Source: CAVOGJ01 sp963700865 (lineage in GTDB: Bacteria; Planctomycetota; Planctomycetia; Pirellulales; Pirellulaceae). Taken from it: a DNA stretch of 64,000 nucleotides. The notes beneath the pieces are model-generated. The model was not told the origin of the DNA, did no database searches, and was given only the letters and a program-made list of their open reading frames with translations. Within the stretch, counting starts at the first letter, position 1. Each line of letters begins with the position of its first letter. This document shows, one piece after another, positions 55,896 through 64,000 of the stretch. The stretch is from positions 186,001 through 250,000 of the forward strand of contig CAVOZC010000017.1 in NCBI GenBank assembly GCA_963700865.1, written 5' to 3'. Both the position numbers and the translations under genes were made by a program.

Positions 55896-56906
55896 TCAGG
55901 CGATGGTTAGCACACGGGCCCCGCGGAGACCGCCGCGGCGCAGCTCCATCAGCGCCGTATTTGCCTCCTCCAACGGATAGACAACCACCTCGGAGCGGAG
56001 CGGAATCTCGGCCGCGAGCGGTAAGAACTCCGCGATGTCCGTGTGCGTAATATTGGCCACGGTCTTGATCTCCTTCTCCATCCACAGGTGCCGCTGGTAA
56101 TCGAGCGATTGCAGGCACTCACGATCGCCGTCCTCCTTGCGGATGGCATTGATGACCAGCCGCCCGCCCGGCCGAAGATTTTCCAGGGCGGCCAGGACCG
56201 GCTGCCAGGCGGGTGTGGTATCGATGATCGCGTGCAGCGGCTCAGGTGGCCGATCATTCGTCGGTCCCGCCCAGGCCGCGCCCAACTGGCGGGCGAATTC
56301 CTGCTGCGCCGTATCACGGGCAAACACAGCGACCTGGGTGCGCGGGAAACAATGCCGGGCCAGTTGCAACACCAGATTTCCGGACGCGCCGAAACCGGTC
56401 AATCCCAACGACTGGCCGTCGACGATTCCGGTCAATCGCAAGGCTCGATAGCCGATTGCCCCGGCGCAGAGAAGCGGCGCCGCCTGAACATCCGAAAATG
56501 CCGCAGGGATCGGGTACGCGTATCGTTCGGGCACCGTCATGAACTCGGCATAGCCGCCGTTGACATCGCGGCCGGTCGCGACGAACTGGGGGCTGATGTT
56601 CTCGTCGCACTCACCCGACGAGGCATGAATCCAGCCGATGCCCACGCGATCGCCCGCGTGAAAGCTTCGCACACCCGCGCCCAGAGAAGCCACCGTCCCG
56701 ACCACCTCATGTCCCAACACGATCGGCAAGCGAGGCGGTGCGGTCCGGCCTTCGATCTCGTCAAGCTCCGTGTGACAGACGCCGCAGGCCGATACACGGA
56801 CCAGCAATTCGCCGGCTCGCGGCTCGGGTATGGGCAAGTCGACCAGTGCCAGCGGCGTAGCGGTTTCCGCGAGGGACACGATGCGTGGCAAAATCATGGC
56901 CTTCAT
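55896..56906 (-). CDS. Zinc-type alcohol dehydrogenase, structural-zinc loop degenerate
   Basis: The product is 336 aa, an MDR-family enzyme. It has VRVSACGVCHTELDEIEGR (catalytic Cys), LPIVLGHEVVGTVASLGAGV (GHE), FHAGDRVGIGWIHASSGECD, DVNGGYAEFMTVPERYAYPI and SLGLTGFGASGNLVLQLARH (GxGxxG). NAD(P)-dependent oxidation of an alcohol or reduction of an aldehyde is expected. The loop that normally carries four Cys for structural zinc reads ASSGECDENISPQF, with one Cys only and about five residues missing. The DNA shows no frame change there. So it is either a true zinc-less variant or locally deleted. The start is ATG 56906. Confidence 0.82.
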   Translation of the reverse strand: MKAMILPRIVSLAETATPLALVDLPIPEPRAGELLVRVSACGVCHTELDEIEGRTAPPRLPIVLGHEVVGTVASLGAGVRSFHAGDRVGIGWIHASSGECDENISPQFVATGRDVNGGYAEFMTVPERYAYPIPAAFSDVQAAPLLCAGAIGYRALRLTGIVDGQSLGLTGFGASGNLVLQLARHCFPRTQVAVFARDTAQQEFARQLGAAWAGPTNDRPPEPLHAIIDTTPAWQPVLAALENLRPGGRLVINAIRKEDGDRECLQSLDYQRHLWMEKEIKTVANITHTDIAEFLPLAAEIPLRSEVVVYPLEEANTALMELRRGGLRGARVLTIA

Positions 56907-56953
56907 GGGGCCCCCTGTACTCAGTCGCTGGCATGCGACCGGCGCGGATCGGG

Positions 56954-58699
56954 TCACGGTTCGTCTGTTGGCGACCGTTGATAGCAAACCTGGCCCCCCA
57001 CCATGGTCAAGTCGACTTGCGCCGTGGGGATTTGTTCCTCGTCACACGTCATGATGTTCTTCGAAAGCACCACGATATCCGCCAGTTTGCCGACCGTAAG
57101 CGATCCCTTTTGTGTCTCTTCAAACGCCGCGAAGGCGGCGCTCGTTGTATACGACCGCAGTGCCTCTTCGCGAGTCATCGACTGCTCGGGAATAAACGCC
57201 AATCCATCCTTCGTCTTTCGCGTCACACTGGCATAGAACGAGGCGATGGGATCCATGTGTTCGACCGGCGTATCGGTCCCATTACAGATCACGGCTCCGG
57301 AGGCGAGCAGGTCTCGCCAGCGATACGCCCCCGTGGCGGCCCGTCGCATGCCCAGTCGAGGCGTCACGAATGGCGCGTCGGACGTGCAGTGAACGGCCTG
57401 CATGGCAGCGATAACGCCCAGGGGACCAAAGCGGGACGCATCGGCGGGGTCAAGATGCTGGGCATGTTCGATCCGCCAGCGATAGCTGTGATCACTGGGA
57501 AATTCGCGAAAGATTCGCTCGTAAAGATCCAGCACCTCCCGGTTCGCGCGGTCACCAATCGCATGCACACACAGTTGCATCTCATGGTTCACCGCGAGCC
57601 GGGCTACGATTTCCAGCTCGTCCAGGGGCGTGGTGTTAAGACCGGTGCTAGAGGGAAGATCTTCATACGGTTCCAGCAGCCAGGCTCCGTGCGAGCCCAG
57701 GGCGCCATCGATGGCCATCTTTATCGCTCGCACCGTCAGGAATTCATCGTCCGCATTGATCATGCGATATTGACTCAGCAGCCGCTGCAGCTTGGGCGTT
57801 TCGTCGCGGACCATGACCCACAAACGGATCGGCAACTCGCCCGCGGCGGCGGCCTGCCGGTAGCGGTCGATTTCGTCGAATGAGCTGCCGGCGTCCTGAA
57901 AACTCGTGATCCCGTTGATCAAGCATTCCTCCGCTGCCAGCTTTATGGCTTGCTTCCACATCGTAGGACTGTCCGCAGCCCGATCGCTCAGACGGGTCAC
58001 GCGTTCCATGGCGGTTTCCCTCAGCACACCGGTCACTCTACCCTGCTCATCGCGCAGAATCATGCCGCCCTCCGGATCGGCCGTATGTTCATCGATCCCA
58101 GCTAACTGCAAGGCCCGCGCATTGGCAATTGCCAGGTGACCGCTGGCGTGCGTCAAGACCACTGGATGATCAGGAGTGACCGCCGACAATGCGTCGTGCA
58201 GCGGATATCCCTCGACATCCGCCGCCAGCGACTCACTCCATTTTTCCTGGTGCCAACCTCGCCCCGTGATCCACTGGCCGCGCGGCGTCGTGCGGGCCGC
58301 CTCGGCAACTCGGACAACGATCGCCCGCCACGACGGGTCGTCGCGCAGTTCCAGTTGCATGCGTGCGAAACCGGTCGAGGAAAAGTGACCGTGCGATTCG
58401 ATGAATCCGGGGATGGCCAGTCGGCCCCGCAAGTCGATGACCGCGGTATGGGGACCGACCATCGTGCCGATCTCCGCGTCGGAACCGACCGCCACGATCC
58501 GGCCGTCCGCCCAGGCGAGGGCCATGGCCTGGGGTTGTGTGGAATCCATCGTCACGATCGCGCCGTGGAGGAGCACGCCATCGGCGACGGAATCACCAAG
58601 CGTGACTCCGATCGCGACTTGGAGCTGGAGGAACACCATGGCAAGCACGCCTGGACGCTCGAAATAAAAACGTCCACGATGCCTCAATGAACCGACCAT
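56954..58699 (-). CDS. Exported amidohydrolase, YtcJ-like
   Basis: The product is 581 aa. The N-terminus (HRGRFYFERPGVLAMVFLQL) looks like a signal peptide. The amidohydrolase-3 domain has LHGAIVTMDSTQPQAMALAW, LRGRLAIPGFIESHGHFSST (here ESHGH replaces the usual DsHxH), MAIDGALGSHGAWLLEPYED, MQLCVHAIGDRANREVLDLY, WRIEHAQHLDPADASRFG and ICNGTDTPVEHMDPIASFYA with the catalytic Asp. Substrates of YtcJ-like enzymes are mostly unknown; N-acyl or amide bonds are likely. ATG 58699 has GAGGG 8 bases upstream. It lies 47 bp upstream of the alcohol dehydrogenase gene, same strand. Confidence 0.83.
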   Translation of the reverse strand: MVGSLRHRGRFYFERPGVLAMVFLQLQVAIGVTLGDSVADGVLLHGAIVTMDSTQPQAMALAWADGRIVAVGSDAEIGTMVGPHTAVIDLRGRLAIPGFIESHGHFSSTGFARMQLELRDDPSWRAIVVRVAEAARTTPRGQWITGRGWHQEKWSESLAADVEGYPLHDALSAVTPDHPVVLTHASGHLAIANARALQLAGIDEHTADPEGGMILRDEQGRVTGVLRETAMERVTRLSDRAADSPTMWKQAIKLAAEECLINGITSFQDAGSSFDEIDRYRQAAAAGELPIRLWVMVRDETPKLQRLLSQYRMINADDEFLTVRAIKMAIDGALGSHGAWLLEPYEDLPSSTGLNTTPLDELEIVARLAVNHEMQLCVHAIGDRANREVLDLYERIFREFPSDHSYRWRIEHAQHLDPADASRFGPLGVIAAMQAVHCTSDAPFVTPRLGMRRAATGAYRWRDLLASGAVICNGTDTPVEHMDPIASFYASVTRKTKDGLAFIPEQSMTREEALRSYTTSAAFAAFEETQKGSLTVGKLADIVVLSKNIMTCDEEQIPTAQVDLTMVGGQVCYQRSPTDEP

Positions 58700-58760
58700 A
58701 AGCTTTACCCTCGGCGCCGTTGTCTCAGACGATCTCGTACCGCCACCACGAAGACGCTTG

Positions 58761-59711
58761 TCAGCGATACTCTCGCAGACTGACTGCCTCACGCGGAGTC
58801 ACAATAATATGATCCAATACGTCAATTCCCAACAGCCGCCCCGCGTCTTCCAGCCGTTTGGTGACGTCCAAGTCTTGCGGGCTGGGCGTCGGATCCCCCG
58901 AGGGATGATTGTGCGTGAGGATAATCGAAGACGCGGCGTCGCGAATGGCGGGTCGAAACACCTCGCGCGGGTGGACCAAACTTGCATCCAAGGTCCCCAC
59001 AGTGATCTGGTAAGTGGTGATGATTTGATTCTTGGTATCGAGCGTCACGATGTGAAACTCTTCCTGGCGGGAATCGCTCGCCAATCGCGCAAAATGGCTC
59101 TTACAGAAATCCATGGCATCGCGGCTGCTGGTGATCTTCGTGACTTTACGGTTCGCGTCGGTCAGAGCCGCCACGCGTCGCCCCAATTCGATGCCCGCCA
59201 TAATCTGGCAGAAGGCGGTCGGCCCGATCGCAGCGGAAATTTCCTTGAGTTCGCCGGGCCCCGCCGCCGGCAACCGTTCCAGTGAGCGGGCATAGGCCGC
59301 CGCGACGCGTTCGGCCGCCTGGAGCGCCGATTCGCCGGCACGGCCGGAGCGGATCAGGATGGCCAGCAGTTCGGCCGTGCGGAGCCCGGCGGCTCCTCGG
59401 GCCAACAGACGTTCGCGGGGCCGATCTGCCACCGGCCCGTCCTTGACCGTTGCCCGGTGCGACTTGCGGAGAAGTCGCTTTATCCAGGCATCCAGCTCCT
59501 GTGGAGACGGTGATTTCCGCCAGCGGTAACGGGGCTGCGGATGCGGTTCGGCCAAAGTCAGCCAGCCATCGCGTACCAGCTCGTCCATCGCCTGGGGTGT
59601 CAGCGTTTCGGGTTTCTCGCCGAGCCAATTGGCCAGCGCGGCCGGCGAAAAATCGTCGCCGGAGGCGGCTTGGCGGACGATCCGCCGATGGCGGTGGGAT
59701 GTGGTGGGCAT
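58761..59711 (-). CDS. radC: RadC-family (JAB domain) protein
   Basis: The product is 316 aa. The N-terminal 90 residues are a basic region not typical of short RadC proteins. A helix-hairpin-helix-like part follows (LLARGAAGLRTAELLAILIR). The C-terminal MPN/JAB domain has RQEEFHIVTLDTKNQIITTY and ASSIILTHNHPSGDPTPSPQ with HxHPSGxxxxSxxD, the zinc-binding JAMM motif. RadC was named for a repair phenotype, but its biochemical role is unsettled; it is often carried on mobile DNA. ATG 59711 is 17 bp from a perfect 14-bp palindrome, suggesting repression or SOS-type control. Confidence 0.88.
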   Translation of the reverse strand: MPTTSHRHRRIVRQAASGDDFSPAALANWLGEKPETLTPQAMDELVRDGWLTLAEPHPQPRYRWRKSPSPQELDAWIKRLLRKSHRATVKDGPVADRPRERLLARGAAGLRTAELLAILIRSGRAGESALQAAERVAAAYARSLERLPAAGPGELKEISAAIGPTAFCQIMAGIELGRRVAALTDANRKVTKITSSRDAMDFCKSHFARLASDSRQEEFHIVTLDTKNQIITTYQITVGTLDASLVHPREVFRPAIRDAASSIILTHNHPSGDPTPSPQDLDVTKRLEDAGRLLGIDVLDHIIVTPREAVSLREYR

Positions 59712-60122
59712 GGCATCTCCCTGAAAGTGTATACATGTATACCCTATGCGCGACGGTCGTCAACACGGCAACCGATGGGCTGCTGGATTGGGGCTGGCAG
59801 GGTCAGCGAGACTGGCTTCCGGCAATCGCGTTCGCCGTAAGACTGGCCGTGTTGATCCGGGGAAGGGATCAAAGTTGAACGTCAGGAACAGCGCTTGATT
59901 CGCGGCCGCCTCACGATGCCGTGTCCCCAGCCGCCCTGGAACGCGAAAAACCGCCAATCAGCGCTAGTTTGCGCCAATAAATGAAACGGGATTGCGTGTG
60001 TCCCCAGCCGTTTGTGCTCGCTCATTCGTCGTCCATGAGCGGTCCCCCGGAGCGCTTTCCGAGCGTCCATGAGCGGTTCTCAGACACCGCAGGAAATTCG
60101 GGGGACGCCCAGGGTAGGACGC
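59712..60122. other. Intergenic between radC and polA, 411 bp
   Basis: No gene supported. It holds the palindrome next to radC and a short direct repeat GTCCATGAGCGGT at 60031-60043 and 60065-60077. Confidence 0.4.
59729..59742. promoter_or_regulatory. Perfect 14-bp palindrome upstream of radC
   Basis: GTATACATGTATAC is self-complementary and lies 17 bp before the radC ATG. Position and symmetry fit an operator for a dimeric repressor. It does not match the LexA boxes I know, so its regulator is unknown. Confidence 0.5.
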
Positions 60123-62944
60123 TCAGTGCGCTTCGAGCCAATTGGCGCCCACGCCCATTTCAACCTCGATCGGCACCGTCATCGGCAACGCCGTTTTCAT
60201 ACACTCTTCGATGATCGGCAGCACCGATCTCTGATTCGTCCTTGTGCAAATCGAACACGATTTCGTCGTGGACGGTCAGCAGCATTTTGGTTTGGAAATC
60301 CGCCCTGGCCGCAGTGCTGGTGGACCTTGATCATGGCCAGCTTCAGCATGTCGGCGGCCGTCCCCTGGATCGGGCTGTTCATGGCCAGTCGTTCCGCCGC
60401 ATTCTGCAAGGAACGGTTGCGTGAATTGATATCCCGCAGGTATCGCCGGCGTCCGGTTTCGGTTTTTACATAACCGTGCTCTTGGGCGAAGGCGAATCGT
60501 GGTCTGGTCAATGTAATGCCGAACTCCCGGATATTTTTCAAAGTAGTTGTCGATCAGTTCATTGGCTTCGGCGCGGGGAATGTTCAGTCGTTGCTGCAAG
60601 CCGAACGCCGAGATGCCGTAGAGGATGCCGAAGTTCACCATTTTGGCTTTGTCTCGCATTTCGCGGATCGACTTCCTCCAGACCGACTTTGTAGACTTTG
60701 GCGGCGGTGACCGTGTGAATATCCGTGCCCTGGAGTGAATGCTTCGAGCATCGCCTCGTCGCGACTCAGTGCGGCCATGATCCGCAGTTCGATTTGCGAA
60801 TAGTCGGCCGCCAGGATCAGATAGTTGTCATCGCGGGGAATAAAGGCGGCCCGGATTTCGCGTCCCCGCTCTTTGCGGACCGGAATGGTCTGCAGGTTCG
60901 GATCGTTCGACTGCATGCGGCCCGTCGCCGTCCAGGTTTGACTGTAATGCGTATGCAGCCGTCCGGTGTAGCGGATTGACCGCGTCTGGCAGTTGATCCA
61001 CGTAGACCGATTTGAGTTTGACGGCGTTTCGATAATCCAGCACGTCGGCCACGATCGGGTGCTTGCGGCGCCAGTCGCAACAACTCGGCTTCGCTGGTCG
61101 AATACTGTCCGGTGGCGGTCTTTTTGCGGATTCTCGACCAGTTGCAGTTCCTCGTACAGCACGATGCCCAATTGTTTGGGCGAATCGATATTGAATTCGT
61201 GTCCCGCGGCGGCGAAGATTTTTGCCGCGAAGTTCGTCAATTTCCCGCGCCAGTCGCTGCGAGTACTGACTCGAGAGCATCGGCATCGAGCCGAATCCCC
61301 TCGTATTCCATGTCGACCAGCACCGGAATCAGCGGGACATTCGACCTCGTAGCAGACCTGGGCCACGCCCTGCTCTTCAATGTCCGGTCGCATGGCCTGC
61401 GGCCACTTGCAAGGTCACATCCGCGTCTTCGCAGGCGTATTCGGCAAGACTCGTTCGAGCGGAACGTCGCGCATGTTTCGTTGCTGGCTGGCCCTTTTCG
61501 CCGATCAGGTCGCTCGATCGGAATCGGTCGGTAGCCCAAATAGAGCTTGGCCAGATAATCCAGCCCATGCTGCATCTCGGGCTCTTTCATGGAATGGGCC
61601 AACATCGTGTCGATCAGTTTGCCCTGCACGACGATGCCGTGCCAGCGAAGCAACGTCAAGTCGTACTTGAGATTGTGGCCGACTATTCTCGATGGCTTCG
61701 TTTTCGAAAATGGGTCGAAATTCCGCGAGGACTCTGCGCGAGCCTGCTCCTGATCGTCGGGGCAGACGACGTAATAGGCCATGTGCTGGTGTCCAAGCGA
61801 AAACGCAGATCCCAGCGGGATGGCTTCGCGCGGATCGAGCCCCGTGGTCTCGGTGTCAAAACAGATCCGCGATTGCTGACTAGGCGAGCGATCAATTCGG
61901 CTCGCTTTGCGGAAGTGGAAACGATTTGGTAATCGTGAGGCACGTCGGAGATCGTTGTCTCTTCGGAACCGGTTCGTCGAACAGGCGTGCCTGGATTCCA
62001 CTCTCCCGCTTCTCGCGGATGACGGCCGTTCGGGCGGGAGCCGCGGTGAACGACTTGCCGAACAGCCGCTTGCCCAGGCTGTCGAATTCGAGGTCGACGA
62101 ACAGTGCTTGCAGTGCCTCATGGTCATAGTCCGGTCCAAGCAAGACTCTTCACGTCCACATCCAGCGGCACATCAGCGTCGATGGTCACCAGTTGTTTGG
62201 ATAGCAGTGCCTGTTCGGCATGTTCCTCGATCCGCTCCTTCTGCTTGCCCTTCAATTGCTCGGTGTGCTGCAGCAGATTCTCCAACGTGCCATACTTGGC
62301 AATCAGTTTCTGAGCCGTCTTTTCCCCGATGCCAGGAACACCCGGAATGTTGTCGCTGGCGTCCCCCATCAGCCCCAGGATATCAATCACCTGATCGACT
62401 CGTTCGATGCCCCATTTTTCGAGCACTTCCGGCTACACCCAGCAGCTCAAACTCCGAGCCCTTGCCGACCCGGTTTGTAGATCGTGACTGGTCGGTCACG
62501 AGCTGCGTGAAATCCTTGTCGGGCGTGACCATCGAGCGTCTGAAACCCCTGCGGTTCGGCTTGCCGGGCCAGCGTGCCGATGATGTCGTCGGCTTCGTAA
62601 CCCGGGTTTGCGAATGATCGGTGATGCGGAAGGCGTCGAACAGACGATCGACCAGCGGAAATTGTTCGGCGATATCCTCCGGCAGTTCATCGCGTTGCGC
62701 CTTGTATTCCGGAAACAGCTTCGTGGCGTGCGTCGGTTCGCGCGTATCGAACGCGACGGCCCAGATGCGTCGGCTGCTGACGGGCGACAATATCGAGCAG
62801 CGTGTTGGCGACACCGAACACGGCCGAAGTACACTTGCCGGCCGAAGTGTAGCGGGGACTGCGAATCAACGCGAAATGAGCCCGATAGATCAGTGCCATG
62901 CCGTCCAGCAGAAACAACCGTTTCTCGGGTTCAATCAACGACAT
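60123..62944 (-). CDS. polA: DNA polymerase I, heavily frame-disrupted
   Basis: Start ATG 62944 (MSLIEPEKRLFLLDGMALIY) and stop TGA 60125-60123 (tail VGANWLEAH) give 2.82 kb, the full length of polA (about 930 aa). Joining frames shows the 5' nuclease domain (MVTPDKDFTQLVT; ILGLMGDASDNIPGVPGIGE), an active-looking 3'-5' exonuclease (FDTETTGLDPRE; IVGHNLKYDLTLLRWHG) and the polymerase domain (LILAADYSQIELRIMAALS; MVNFGILYGISAFGLQQRL; MNSPIQGTAADMLKLAMIKV). At least fifteen single-base shifts are needed, for example near 62790, 62620, 62540, 62450, 62140, 61930, 61690, 61330, 61080, 60970, 60720, 60660, 60510, 60280 and 60230. It fills gaps and removes primers, and is essential in many bacteria, so sequence error is likelier than decay. 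Confidence 0.85.
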
Positions 62945-63130
62945 ACCTCTCTCCATCGCTCCGTGGTCGCGGACCGCTTGCTCTCGATCCGAAACGTATC
63001 GACAATCCAGCTTCAGATCACCCGCTGTCGCGGGCAGCACGATCCTACCAGGGCCTTGCCGCCGCGGGTACCGCAGCGGTCAGGCGAAATATGCCGCGTT
63101 CGCCGTGGCAAGATACGACATGGAATCATC

Positions 63131-64000
63131 ATGCAGGCTGGCCAACACGCGGACGTCATCGTGATTGGGACCGGCGGCGTCGGCAGCGCCGCGCTGTTTC
63201 AGCTGGCCAAACGGGGTGTCTCGGTAATAGGACTCGACCGCTTTCCCCCGGGTCACGATCGCGGCAGCTCGCACGGCGAAACCCGCGTCATTCGTCAGGC
63301 CTATTTCGAGCATCCCGATTACGTGCCGCTGGCTTTACGCGCTTACGAATTGTGGCGTGAACTCGAATGCCGCACGGGATGTTCGCTGTTGGTTACCACA
63401 GGATTACTCCAGGCCGGCCCACCGGACGGCGCGGTCATTCGCGGCGTGCTCCAGGCCGCCGCCGAACACGCGCTGCCGGTGACTTCGTTCGACGCCGAGC
63501 AAGCCGCGATCCGTTTCCCCGCCTTTCGTTTTTCTCCCGCTGCCGCGGCGGTCTATGAGCATGCCGCCGGATACCTGCGGGTGGAAGCCTGCGTCCAGAC
63601 GCAGGTCGCGGCGGCCCTCGCCGCCGGTGGTCGCTGGCGGGCCGCACAGGTGGTGGGCTGGACGGAATCGGAACACGGGGTCGCCGTGGAAACGACCGAG
63701 GAACGGCTGCACGCGGATCGTCTGGTGATCACGGCCGGTCCCTGGTCCCGCAGTTTGTTGCCGGCTAATTTTCCCACGATACGAGTGCTTGCCAAGCACC
63801 TGCACTGGTTTCGCAACCATGACCAGCGCTTGGATGCGAATGCCGGATGCCCGATCTATCTTTTCGAAGACGACAACGGCATCTTCTACGGATTTCCGGC
63901 GCTGGCTGGACGAGTCAAGGTGGCGGAGCACACGGGAGGGAATCCCGTGGAAGGTGATGTCACGACGGTATCGCGCGCGGACGATCCGTCCGATCGAGAG
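63131..64000 (+). CDS. solA: FAD-dependent amine oxidase, sarcosine/N-methyltryptophan oxidase-like (partial)
   Basis: The first 290 codons are present and run off the window. The N-terminus ADVIVIGTGGVGSAALFQLA is the FAD-binding GxGxxG with RGVSVIGLDRFPPGHDRGSS and HGETRVIRQAYFEHPDYVPL, the characteristic HGxTRxxR.aY segment of MSOX/SolA enzymes, where FAD is linked covalently to a later Cys. RLVITAGPWSRSLLP and DDNGIFYGFPALAGRVKVAE continue the family pattern. It would demethylate N-methyl amino acids oxidatively, giving formaldehyde and H2O2. The covalent-FAD Cys would lie beyond the window. The gene is divergent from polA; 186 bp separate them. Confidence 0.85.
   Translation, partial: MQAGQHADVIVIGTGGVGSAALFQLAKRGVSVIGLDRFPPGHDRGSSHGETRVIRQAYFEHPDYVPLALRAYELWRELECRTGCSLLVTTGLLQAGPPDGAVIRGVLQAAAEHALPVTSFDAEQAAIRFPAFRFSPAAAAVYEHAAGYLRVEACVQTQVAAALAAGGRWRAAQVVGWTESEHGVAVETTEERLHADRLVITAGPWSRSLLPANFPTIRVLAKHLHWFRNHDQRLDANAGCPIYLFEDDNGIFYGFPALAGRVKVAEHTGGNPVEGDVTTVSRADDPSDRE

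Overview
The window looks like chromosomal DNA of a high-GC bacterium, most likely a planctomycete of the Pirellulales type. The grounds are indirect: a proline/glycine-rich secreted protein with the tail of the planctomycete 'mu-protocadherin-like' proteins, a REP-associated tyrosine transposase of the kind common in that order, a pyruvate:ferredoxin oxidoreductase followed by a dihydroorotate-dehydrogenase-like protein, and many short Shine-Dalgarno-led genes on both strands. I saw no rRNA, tRNA or CRISPR array. Family calls rest on motifs read by eye.

Layout. 0-2 kb: tail of a sodium-pump decarboxylase beta subunit, a broken lipoprotein gene and a family 25 glycosyltransferase. 1.9-4.3 kb: a RAYT transposase gene between two inverted arrays of a short hairpin repeat. 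5-22 kb: a polyhydroxyalkanoate (PHA) and acyl-CoA block, holding a phasin-reductase fusion, PhaR, a phasin, biotin ligase, pyruvate:ferredoxin oxidoreductase, a DHOD-like protein, PHA synthase, both subunits of a propionyl-CoA-type carboxylase, adenylate kinase, acyl-CoA ligase and a hydrolase. A near-identical 26-bp element precedes both phasin genes and is a candidate PhaR operator. 22-33 kb: class I aldolase, a beta-propeller protein, an ATP-grasp ligase, then a TolC/HlyD/ABC export operon whose ATPase has degenerate motifs, and a ribosome hibernation factor. 33-40 kb: NhaR-like regulator, cardiolipin synthase, membrane-anchored glycerophosphodiesterase, a SnoaL-type secreted protein and the repeat-rich secreted protein. 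40-52 kb: a nearly complete purine catabolic island (deaminase, xdhABC, two M20 ureide amidohydrolases, ureidoglycine aminohydrolase, uricase, allantoinase, OHCU decarboxylase, HIU hydrolase) arranged around a divergent promoter with a perfect 14-bp palindrome. 52-64 kb: a methyltransferase, small membrane proteins, a tandem glutaredoxin/CcdA fusion with a hexapeptide-repeat linker, a zinc alcohol dehydrogenase, an amidohydrolase, RadC, DNA polymerase I and the start of an FAD amine oxidase.

A striking property is single-base frame disruption. Many genes carry one to three, while nifJ (about 24 in 3.6 kb) and polA (at least fifteen) are riddled with them, yet the protein sequence stays conserved on both sides of each shift. 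Because polA is normally essential, local sequence error is the leading explanation. Coordinates for these genes span the whole reconstructed locus.
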